A stretch of DNA of 6,313 bases from contig CAMPHP010000202.1 of assembly GCA_946885925.1 (NCBI GenBank), positions 1 through 6,313 on the forward strand, written 5' to 3'. Below, piece after piece: positions 1 to 5,747 of this stretch. The position numbers and the translations under genes were made by a program. The DNA is from an uncultured Litorilinea sp. (GTDB taxonomy: Bacteria; Chloroflexota; Anaerolineae; Caldilineales; Caldilineaceae). Under the pieces are notes generated by a model. That model searched no databases and was not told where the DNA came from. It was given only the letters and a program-made list of their open reading frames with translations. Position 1 is the first letter of the stretch. Each line of letters begins with the position of its first letter.

Positions 1-909
1 TTCCAGCAGCAGTCCATCTGGCCCGATTACCGCCTGCCCTTGTGCCAGCAGTGGGGTTGCATCAATCTGCAACCAAGTGCCAGCCAGCCCACCATCCATG
101 CGATACTCACCATTCAAGGTCAGCTTCGGCTCAACTTCCTGCCCTACTTGCCCCTGGATGCGAAACGTCGCGGTTTGGCGCAAGGGCAGATTTGCAGGCA
201 GCCACTCGCTCTCACCAACCGGCCCCAATGCTTCTCGGATAAAGGCCATCTGCCCATCGGTGCGTAATGTGAGCTGTCCATCGACAAAGAGTAAGGGCTG
301 GGCCAAATCCACAACCAGTGCCACACGTTGGCCTGCTGGGGCATCTAACGCCACTCCCTTCGTAACTAGATGCAGCCCTGCTTGAGCATCGATAAAGAAA
401 TAACGACGATCCGCTTGCAAGGGTGCATTTAGATCCGTCAGCATCGCACCCCGATCATAACCAATCGAAACCCGTGCGGGTGTCACCACCTGCCAATCGC
501 CCAACAAGCCAAAAGTAGGCACGGGGGCAGCCGCACTGCCGCGCAGTGCGGCAATCTTTCCCTCATCATCCAGCGTCATCACCACATCAGCGTCGAGCAA
601 TGCCAAACTACCGCTAGGCATTGTGATCGTAATATCATCATCAATGGCAACACCCGCGCCCCCTGGGAGGTGCCGTAAGGCGCTTTGCATAAAGGAAAGC
701 CACGCGCCTTGTGGCAGCGACTCGCTACCGATACCCAAATCCAGTTGCGCACGACAGACGCCATCTACGCAACTCAGCCCATAATACTGCTCTTCTTGTT
801 CTGTGACTTGTTCCGTGACAGATGCCGCCAATGCCGGTTGAAATGCAAGCAACAGCGTCATCAAGGCCACGACCAGCGCAGCGACCGTCTTACTATGCTT
901 ATTATGCAT
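1..909 (-). CDS. Secreted protein of unknown function (C-terminus beyond window edge)
   Basis: An open frame of 303 codons runs from an ATG at 909 to the left edge without a stop, so the C-terminus is missing. The start is supported by a GGAG ribosome binding site 8 bases upstream on the minus strand. The N-terminus is a classic Sec signal peptide: basic MHNKHSK, a hydrophobic stretch of about residues 9-22, then PALA with likely signal peptidase I cleavage after residue 28. The protein is therefore probably exported. The mature part has a close cysteine pair (C47 and C52, in SCVDGVC) that could form a disulfide. The rest alternates short hydrophobic strands with Gly/Asp turns (for example around residues 90-150 and 190-215), which suggests a beta-rich fold. 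I recognise no family and no catalytic motif. It follows the small membrane-protein gene by 94 bases on the same strand and may be co-transcribed with it. Confidence 0.85.
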   Translation of the reverse strand, partial: MHNKHSKTVAALVVALMTLLLAFQPALAASVTEQVTEQEEQYYGLSCVDGVCRAQLDLGIGSESLPQGAWLSFMQSALRHLPGGAGVAIDDDITITMPSGSLALLDADVVMTLDDEGKIAALRGSAAAPVPTFGLLGDWQVVTPARVSIGYDRGAMLTDLNAPLQADRRYFFIDAQAGLHLVTKGVALDAPAGQRVALVVDLAQPLLFVDGQLTLRTDGQMAFIREALGPVGESEWLPANLPLRQTATFRIQGQVGQEVEPKLTLNGEYRMDGGLAGTWLQIDATPLLAQGQAVIGPDGLLLE

Positions 910-1003
910 TTGTGTCACTCCTCTGTGTTTCACTCTTGGCTTCACACAATACCACGCCACAGGAAGCAGCATACGCTCTTTGTCCTGGTTATCTTTACCT
1001 TGA

Positions 1004-1243
1004 TTACACAGGGTCGGACTGCGTCTCGTCGTGAACTTCAGCCAAGTCCTGTTCCACATCCACCGCGGCAGTGGCAACCGCCCAACTCACTACAAACCAG
1101 ACGCCGCCGCCAATCAGCAATGCAACGGCAATACTAGCCGGATTCGCCGGCACAGTCCCACGCACAATCCCGACCACAGTTAACACAATACCAATCAGCC
1201 CAAAGATCAATCCAACTCTCAACGGTATGCTAAGTCGTCTCAC
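1004..1243 (-). CDS. Small two-helix membrane protein, unknown function
   Basis: A 79-codon frame starts with GTG at 1243 and ends with TAA at 1004-1006. A strong purine-rich ribosome binding site (AGAGGAAG) lies a few bases upstream of the GTG. The protein has an arginine-rich N-terminus (MRRLSIPLR), a first membrane segment at about residues 8-27, a short loop containing PANPAS, and a second membrane segment at about residues 37-60 with a GGG kink. It ends in an acidic soluble tail (residues 61-79, rich in D and E). By the positive-inside rule both ends should be cytoplasmic. No conserved motif points to a function. It lies between recJ (135 bases upstream) and the secreted-protein gene (94 bases downstream), all on the minus strand. 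Good codon structure, a ribosome binding site and a coherent topology make it a real gene rather than a chance frame. Confidence 0.8.
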   Translation of the reverse strand: MRRLSIPLRVGLIFGLIGIVLTVVGIVRGTVPANPASIAVALLIGGGVWFVVSWAVATAAVDVEQDLAEVHDETQSDPV

Positions 1244-1277
1244 AATCTTCCTCTCTGCCCTTTATCTCGTCCTGTCC

Positions 1278-1308
1278 CCTTCCTCGGAGCTTGAAGCTCC
1301 AGGGGAGG
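1278..1308. other. Hairpin in the spacer downstream of recJ
   Basis: A perfect inverted repeat, GGAGCT/AGCTCC (1286-1291 and 1295-1300), has a three-base loop. It extends outward through a mismatch into mostly paired CCTTCCT and GGGGAGG arms, about 13 pairs in all with two or three G-U pairs. It lies between recJ and the small membrane-protein gene. No run of U follows on either strand, so it is not a standard intrinsic terminator. An mRNA processing or stability element, or a weak terminator, is possible. Confidence 0.45.
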
Positions 1309-1326
1309 TTCCTGTCAAGAGATTGC

Positions 1327-1352
1327 ATTCCGCGCCCTGGGGCGGGAGGAAT
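1327..1352. other. Second hairpin just after the recJ stop
   Basis: ATTCC (1327-1331) pairs with GGAAT (1348-1352). Inside them, CGCC (1333-1336) pairs with GGCG (1341-1344), separated by a small asymmetric internal loop, giving about nine pairs. It lies 26 bases past the recJ stop on the minus strand and 18 bases from the other hairpin. Again no U-tract follows, so its role as a terminator is doubtful. Confidence 0.4.
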
Positions 1353-1378
1353 CCCCTTCTGAACCTGCTAATACACCC

Positions 1379-3172
1379 TCACTCCTTAGGCGGCACAGCA
1401 ACTTCAATCGCTGGGCCGCTTCCAGCCAGTCGCATATCCTGGACATTCATTTGCAGGCTTTGGCGACCCTGCCACTCGTTTGTTTCCAACTGGAAAACTA
1501 CATCGATCTGGTCACCCATCCGAAGATGATCCGCCCATGCACCCTGCTGAAACGCTACCGCGTCCATCACCATACTCTGTGCATCCTGATCCAAAATCAG
1601 CCGTAAATGCTTGCCGCTGCCGACAGTACGCAGATCGCGGACACGAAGATTGCGACAAAGCAGCCGGGGCGTGGAATTTCCATAACCTGTCGGTTCGAGA
1701 CGAGCCAATTGCCCGTGTGCACCCCAAGATAGCTCTTCCAATTTTGTCTCTGCATCAATCCATAACGTTGGACGCAGCCGATCTCGTTCCCGCAACGTCG
1801 CATCGGCCAACTCAGTCAGCGCAGCCCGTAGTGCAGGCAGATTCTCTGTCTTAACCGTAAAACCTGCCGCCCGGCTGTGTCCACCATGCCGGACGAGATA
1901 GCCACTCACCGCGTCAAGCGCACTGCTTATGTCAAATTCGGCAATGCTGCGCGCACTCCCGCGCGACTCCTCTGGCCCTTCTTCCACAACTACAGCCGGA
2001 CGGTAATAGCGGTCAGCCAATTTGCCCGCCACCAGCCCCACAATTCCCGCAATCAGGCTCGGACTATGGATAAAGAGCATGGGAGCATCCTGCCCCACAA
2101 AGCCATTCAACTGTTCTTCAGCCGCCATCTGTGCCTGGTCAGTAAGTGCGCGCCGTTGTTTATTCAATGCCTCCAGTTGCGTCGCCAGTGTATAGGCTTC
2201 AGTGACATCGGTTGTGCGTAGCAGCCGGTAGGCCACCTTGGCGTGCGAGAGCCGTCCAGCAGCATTGATGCGCGGGCCTAGGCGGAACGAGATTGCCGTG
2301 GTATCAACTGTGCCTGGACGCAGATCCGCTTGCACCAAAAGTGCCTCTAGCCCAGGACGCTGTGTCATATTCAACTGTGCCAGTCCCCGGCGTACCAGCG
2401 AACGGTTGTCACCGAGCAACGGCATCATATCCGCCACTGTACCCAACGCCACCAAGTCTAGCAACTGCTGCTCCATCTCCGCAGCCTTCTCAGCATCAAT
2501 GCGCGCATTGGGTAAATCCACCGCGGCACGTAATACAGCTTGGGCCACACGATAGGCTACACCTACCCCAGCCAACCGTGTTGTCGGATTTGGCATATCC
2601 TCGCGCTGGGGATTGATCACAGCTATCGCCGGAGGCAGCTCCGGGCCAATCGAATGATGGTCGGTAATGATCACATCCATGCCGAGGTGCTGGGCATGCG
2701 TCACCTCTGCCACACTACGGATGCCACAATCCACTGTAATTAAAAGCTGTGCCCGTTCGGCAATGGTAGTCAAAGCGTCTATGTTCAGCCCATAGCCTTC
2801 GTCCACGCGATCAGGGATGTACGGGCCAACCCGCCCTCCGGCAGCCTGGAGTGCGCTCACCAACAGAGCCGTTGCACAAACGCCATCGGCGTCGAAGTCC
2901 CCATAGACGCAAATCGTTTCATTCTGCTCAATCGCCTGGAGGATACGCTCAACCGCGGGCTTCATATCGCCAAGTTGATACGGGTTCTCTAGCACAGCAT
3001 CTTCACTAACCAGAAAATCTCTCACCATTTCGGGTGTGTGCAATCCGCGATTGTATAATACTTGCAACAGCAGTGGATGTTCAGGGATGGCGCGGCAAAA
3101 TTCATGTGGCGCAGGGGGATAGAGCTTCCAATGTTTTCCCTGCCCAGCAGGTAGCACGGATTCTTCACTCAT
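1379..3172 (-). CDS. recJ: Single-stranded-DNA-specific exonuclease RecJ
   Basis: A 597-residue protein of the DHH phosphoesterase superfamily. RecJ degrades single-stranded DNA 5' to 3' with Mn/Mg ions in RecF-pathway recombination, mismatch repair and base-excision repair, in the cytoplasm. Counting from the ATG at 3172, the metal-binding motifs are all present: YGDFDADG (D92, D94, D96), TVDCG (D148) and TDHH (171-173). They are followed by LAGVGVAYR, LVALGTVADMMPL and GPRINAAGRL, all typical of RecJ. The DHHA1 domain carries GGHSRAAGF (430-438). The last 130 residues or so fit the RecJ OB-fold domain. Length is normal or slightly long for the family. The frame also extends upstream to a GTG at 3238, but those 22 extra residues look unlike RecJ, so I prefer the ATG even though its ribosome binding site is weak. 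It is transcribed divergently from the exonuclease gene at 3424. Confidence 0.97.
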   Translation of the reverse strand: MSEESVLPAGQGKHWKLYPPAPHEFCRAIPEHPLLLQVLYNRGLHTPEMVRDFLVSEDAVLENPYQLGDMKPAVERILQAIEQNETICVYGDFDADGVCATALLVSALQAAGGRVGPYIPDRVDEGYGLNIDALTTIAERAQLLITVDCGIRSVAEVTHAQHLGMDVIITDHHSIGPELPPAIAVINPQREDMPNPTTRLAGVGVAYRVAQAVLRAAVDLPNARIDAEKAAEMEQQLLDLVALGTVADMMPLLGDNRSLVRRGLAQLNMTQRPGLEALLVQADLRPGTVDTTAISFRLGPRINAAGRLSHAKVAYRLLRTTDVTEAYTLATQLEALNKQRRALTDQAQMAAEEQLNGFVGQDAPMLFIHSPSLIAGIVGLVAGKLADRYYRPAVVVEEGPEESRGSARSIAEFDISSALDAVSGYLVRHGGHSRAAGFTVKTENLPALRAALTELADATLRERDRLRPTLWIDAETKLEELSWGAHGQLARLEPTGYGNSTPRLLCRNLRVRDLRTVGSGKHLRLILDQDAQSMVMDAVAFQQGAWADHLRMGDQIDVVFQLETNEWQGRQSLQMNVQDMRLAGSGPAIEVAVPPKE

Positions 3173-3244
3173 ATCAGCAAAACATCCATCATTTAACAAC
3201 CCTTCTAGTACCAAAGCCAGCCTCCATAACTGGCTCACCCTACG

Positions 3245-3273
3245 ATTATAGCTGTCGTCCCCGTGTGCACCAA
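3245..3273 (-). promoter_or_regulatory. Candidate sigma-70-type promoter for recJ
   Basis: On the minus strand a perfect TATAAT (3250 to 3245) lies 17 bases downstream of TTGGTG (3273 to 3268), which matches the first three bases of the -35 consensus. Transcription would begin near 3238. This leaves a leader of about 66 bases before the preferred ATG at 3172, or a leaderless message if the GTG at 3238 is used. Confidence 0.45.
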
Positions 3274-3423
3274 ACGTCCACCGTCACTCAGGCAGAGCTG
3301 TTCTCAAGCCCCCTGGTTTGCGGTGCTTTCACGATGGAGGCATGATGAGGAGAGCCAGCCCTAGATACACTGCCTAGTTTGCCAATGCTTGGTTCACATG
3401 GATGTCTATGGTAAGCTACATTT

Positions 3424-4818
3424 ATGAGCGAGATGCAAGACCGGCTTCGTCGTCTAGTCAGCCTGCGTGATAAAAGCAAACGCCCAACGCCACCGCTTCC
3501 ACCAGATGTTGATGCGTTTGATAAAGAGTTGCCTCCGCCCGAACCAGATGATGAGCCTATCAATCAGTCTCTACCCCTCCATCGCCTCGTACCTGGCTAT
3601 GAGATAGTCAATGCTGCCGGTCTCTGCTATTGCGCGACGCAAGCCTTCCCGCTAGAGGAACCACGCGGCTCCCATCCCCTTGGCAACCTCGTCAGCCTTT
3701 CGCCAGCGTTATTTCATCGCTACCATCCCACCTTTGGGCTAAGCGAAATAGCAGACTATCGCCGCGCTGTCTTCATCGACACCGAGACGACAGGGTTGGG
3801 TGGTGGTGCGGGTGTCTACTGCTTTATGGTCGGCGTGGGAACCTTTGAAGCCTATCAACCCTATGCACCCGACCAATTACCCGCCGCGCCTGATCCGAAC
3901 GTGACACCCACTCATTTTGTCGTGCGCCAGTTCTTTATGCGCAACCCAGCCGAAGAAGGCGCGCTGCTAGTGGCACTGGCGGATATGCTTGCTTCGTATG
4001 AGATGACCGTTACCTTTAACGGGCGCTCTTTCGACCTTCCCTTATTGCGCCTGCGCTACGCCCAAAATCGTCGCTTGCTACCGCTGGATCGTGACGCAGC
4101 GTCTCTCTTGCGCGAAGATCGTCCCCATCTCGATCTACTCATGCCCGCGCGCCGAGTCTGGCGTCGGCGCTTGCAAAGCTGCCGCCTGATCAATCTCGAA
4201 CAGATGATCCTGGGTCTCCACCGTTCCGAAGATGATGTGCCCGGTCATTTAATCCCAGAACTTTACCTACAGTATGTACGCAATGGTCATGGCGACGCCA
4301 TGCGCCGTGTCTTTTATCACAACAATGAAGATATTGTGACTATGGTGGCGCTAGCAGATCATCTCAGCCGCGCCTTTGGCGATGCGCCTGCACCCACGAT
4401 TCAGGGGATGGATTGGGTTGGTCTTGGCAGCGCTCGTGAACGCGCAGGGGATTTCGCAGCGGCGGAGAACGCCTACAAGCGCGCCCTGGAGAGTGTACGC
4501 AATCCCGCCGACCGCAGCGATCTTTTACACCGGCTTGCCGACCTCTACAAACGACAGGAACGTTGGGCAGAAGCAGCCGAGACCTGGCAGGATTGGATTA
4601 CCTCAATACCAGGCACTGACCCCACCCCCTATATCGAGCTAGCAAAATATTGCGAATGGAAACTCCATGATCTAGAGCAAGCAGAGATGTGGACATCCTG
4701 GGCACTACACAACCTCCGCAATGCCCACCCCGCCGCTCGCCGTCCCGCTGACCAACGAACGCTGGAACACCGGTTGGCTCGTCTACAACGAAAACGACTA
4801 GGCAACGCTGACAGCTAG
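3424..4818 (+). CDS. DEDD-family exonuclease with C-terminal TPRs (YprB/MrfB-like)
   Basis: A 464-residue protein with three parts. Residues 1-55 are a charged, proline-rich and probably disordered N-terminus. Residues of about 110-315 form an RNase H-like nuclease domain. It shows the DEDD motifs: FIDTETTG (D119, E121), TFNGRSFDLPLL (D204) and YHNNEDIVTM (D303, with H299 and Y298 as candidate general bases). From W331 to about 430 lie roughly three TPR-like helix pairs (for example the segments ERAGDFAAAENAYKRALE and YKRQERWAEAAETWQDW), likely a protein-binding platform. The same order of nuclease plus C-terminal helical repeats occurs in Bacillus YprB (MrfB), a 3'-5' exonuclease that works with the helicase MrfA in mitomycin damage repair. 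No mrfA-like helicase lies in the window. The ATG at 3424 follows an in-frame stop at 3412 and has only a weak ribosome binding site; an ATG at 3433 is an alternative. The family assignment is strong; the repair role is inferred. Confidence 0.9.
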   Translation: MSEMQDRLRRLVSLRDKSKRPTPPLPPDVDAFDKELPPPEPDDEPINQSLPLHRLVPGYEIVNAAGLCYCATQAFPLEEPRGSHPLGNLVSLSPALFHRYHPTFGLSEIADYRRAVFIDTETTGLGGGAGVYCFMVGVGTFEAYQPYAPDQLPAAPDPNVTPTHFVVRQFFMRNPAEEGALLVALADMLASYEMTVTFNGRSFDLPLLRLRYAQNRRLLPLDRDAASLLREDRPHLDLLMPARRVWRRRLQSCRLINLEQMILGLHRSEDDVPGHLIPELYLQYVRNGHGDAMRRVFYHNNEDIVTMVALADHLSRAFGDAPAPTIQGMDWVGLGSARERAGDFAAAENAYKRALESVRNPADRSDLLHRLADLYKRQERWAEAAETWQDWITSIPGTDPTPYIELAKYCEWKLHDLEQAEMWTSWALHNLRNAHPAARRPADQRTLEHRLARLQRKRLGNADS

Positions 4819-4834
4819 ATGTTTGGACATAGCT
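4813..4834 (+). other. Hairpin overlapping the exonuclease stop codon
   Basis: AGCT (4813-4816) and ATGT (4819-4822) pair with ACAT (4827-4830) and AGCT (4831-4834) around a TTGG loop, with a two-base bulge. The TAG stop (4816-4818) lies inside it. No U-run follows, so it is at best a weak terminator or a 3'-end structure. Confidence 0.25.
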
Positions 4835-5150
4835 CCTGAACTTGATGCTGGTACCATACCTTTCCTATATCTTCCCTATACCTTTACACAACCTCACGTA
4901 CCATTACTCTGCGATCTGTCTCAATCCCAATTTCAGACCATTTACATACGCGATATAGGCTTACCTGTCATGTTTCACACCCTTACGACAGGCATAGGGT
5001 AGGGTATATCCCCACTTGTACCGCTAGTCCAGATACCTATCTATGTCAATGCTAGACAAAAACGCTATAGTAACTCTTAGATCAATAAAACAATAAGATG
5101 TGTGTTATGAATTCAGTCTCACTATACTGTCTGCTTAAGGGGTAGCGATC
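4819..5150. other. Gene-free 332-base gap with small repeats and promoter-like boxes
   Basis: I find no convincing coding frame on either strand. The left part is pyrimidine-rich and carries the octamer ATACCTTT twice (4856-4863 and 4879-4886). An 8-base inverted pair, CCTATATC (4864-4871) and GATATAGG (4952-4959), and a 6-base pair, CCTGTC (4964-4969) and GACAGG (4987-4992), are present. AGATA-CC-TATCT (5031-5042) is a short dyad. Next to it, ATGTCA (5043-5048) and TATAGT (5066-5071) are spaced 17 bases apart, like a promoter. None of these alone exceeds what chance could give in a stretch of this length. The gap probably contains the 3' end of the exonuclease message and the promoter of the gene at 5151. 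Confidence 0.4.
5123..5142 (+). promoter_or_regulatory. Candidate -10 box and ribosome binding site for the receiver-like gene
   Basis: TATACT (5123-5128) matches the -10 consensus at five of six positions, but no good -35 box lies 16-18 bases upstream. AAGGGG (5137-5142) lies 8 bases before the ATG at 5151 and is a good ribosome binding site that fixes this start. A competing promoter with TATAGT at 5066-5071 is equally plausible. Confidence 0.4.
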
Positions 5151-5543
5151 ATGAGTGTCCCGACACCAATTACAATAATCCTTGCAAACCGGCCACGCCT
5201 CTTCCGCGAACTCCTCCAGCATGCATTGAACACTGCACCGGCGAAGTTTCGTGTGGTTGAGGCTACGGATTCTAACCCAACACCGTCTACCTTAAAGCAA
5301 GCAGATTGGTTGATTGTGGATGAGGAATCTGCTGTCGAGGCAGAGAAGTTAATTGCTTCACATTCACAACTCGGCATCTTGGTATTAGAAGGTCGGGGCA
5401 GTCAAGCCCGCGTTCTTGCACCAACAAGCCGTGGCGAGCAAGACGCTGTTTCCGAAGTGCCTACCTTGTCGACACTCTTTGAATTGCTGTCACAGGTACC
5501 GAGTCGTCAAACCACTGGTCAAACTACTCGTCAAACTACATAA
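5151..5543 (+). CDS. Standalone degenerate receiver-like protein
   Basis: A 130-residue protein with a well-placed ribosome binding site. Its first 80 residues or so read like the receiver domain of NarL-type response regulators. A strand ITIILAN is followed by PRLFRELLQHALN (the usual 'LFREGL' helix), then FRVVEATD, then a strand ADWLIVDEES in which D57 falls at the usual phosphoacceptor position, then LGILVLEG. The acidic pair that normally binds Mg after strand 1 is replaced by N13-R14. The conserved Ser/Thr position and the conserved Lys are not evident. There is no DNA-binding domain. It therefore looks like a pseudo-receiver that probably signals by protein contact rather than by ordinary phosphorylation. 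The extreme C-terminus is a short Gln-Thr-Thr repeat. The gene lies 203 bases upstream of the baeRF gene on the same strand. The receiver assignment is by pattern only. Confidence 0.75.
   Translation: MSVPTPITIILANRPRLFRELLQHALNTAPAKFRVVEATDSNPTPSTLKQADWLIVDEESAVEAEKLIASHSQLGILVLEGRGSQARVLAPTSRGEQDAVSEVPTLSTLFELLSQVPSRQTTGQTTRQTT
5505..5540 (+). repeat. Three tandem 12-base units encoding (R/G)QTT
   Basis: Units at 5505-5516, 5517-5528 and 5529-5540 share the form NGTCAAACNACN with only a few differences. They are in frame, encoding RQTT, GQTT and RQTT, and the stop codon follows directly. A number of copies that can vary by slippage would lengthen or shorten only the C-terminal tail. Confidence 0.75.
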
Positions 5544-5578
5544 GCAATCTGCTTCAACAAGGTATTATGCTGTTGATT

Positions 5579-5584
5579 TATAAT
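5579..5584 (+). promoter_or_regulatory. Candidate -10 box for the baeRF gene
   Basis: A perfect TATAAT lies in an AT-rich stretch (about 5563-5620) after the receiver-like gene. No good -35 hexamer is present at 17 bases (AACAAG). Transcription from here would begin near 5591 and give a leader of about 155 bases that contains the whole folded region at 5622-5747. Confidence 0.35.
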
Positions 5585-5621
5585 CAGATTTATTATTTGA
5601 TTCATAGCCATCATAGATATT

Positions 5622-5747
5622 TGTCCACTCAGCGGTCTGAATCTCCCTTGGCCCGTATGTGAACTGGCAGCACGATCAGAGCATTGAGAAACCATACTCA
5701 ATGCCCTAGTAGCCGCTATTTGTGGACATCCACGATAGGAGCTACTA
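5622..5747 (+). promoter_or_regulatory. Candidate structured leader RNA upstream of the baeRF gene
   Basis: Complementary segments nest into a three-way junction. P1 is TGTCCAC (5622-5628) with GTGGACA (5722-5728), continuing after an internal loop as GCGG (5632-5635) with CCGC (5713-5716). P2 starts at the next base: TCTGA-A-TC (5636-5643) with GATCAGA (5674-5680), one bulged base. P3 abuts it: GCATTGAG (5681-5688) with CTCAATGC (5697-5704), a perfect 8-pair stem with an 8-base loop. A competing fold pairs TAGTAGC (5707-5713) with GCTACTA (5741-5747), which includes the last G of the AGGAG ribosome binding site and the A of the start codon. Within that loop GTGG (5722-5725) can pair with CCAC (5730-5733) instead of forming P1. 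I do not recognise a known riboswitch class. Pairing was read by eye from a single sequence. Confidence 0.4.

Noticed and set aside
685..1137. Plus-strand open frame of 150 codons
   Set aside because: It lies antisense to the signal-peptide gene and the small membrane-protein gene, has a His/Arg/Gln-rich low-quality composition and no ribosome binding site. It is a shadow frame.
1313..1318. Consensus TTGACA on the minus strand upstream of the small membrane-protein gene
   Set aside because: At 17-18 bases downstream the sequence is TTCAAG or TCAAGC, inside a hairpin, so there is no usable -10 box.
1071..1529. Plus-strand open frame of 152 codons
   Set aside because: It is antisense to the membrane-protein gene and the recJ 3' end; its Ile/Thr-rich start mirrors the membrane helices on the other strand.
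3393..3422. TTCACA and TACATT boxes, 18 bases apart, just upstream of the exonuclease gene
   Set aside because: The hexamers match well, but transcription would begin after the ATG at 3424, so it cannot serve that start.
4864..4999. Crossing inverted repeats (CCTATATC/GATATAGG and CCCTATACC/GGCATAGGG) that could suggest a pseudoknotted RNA
   Set aside because: The arms are AT-rich, far apart and one pair is imperfect. In a 330-base gap such matches are expected by chance.
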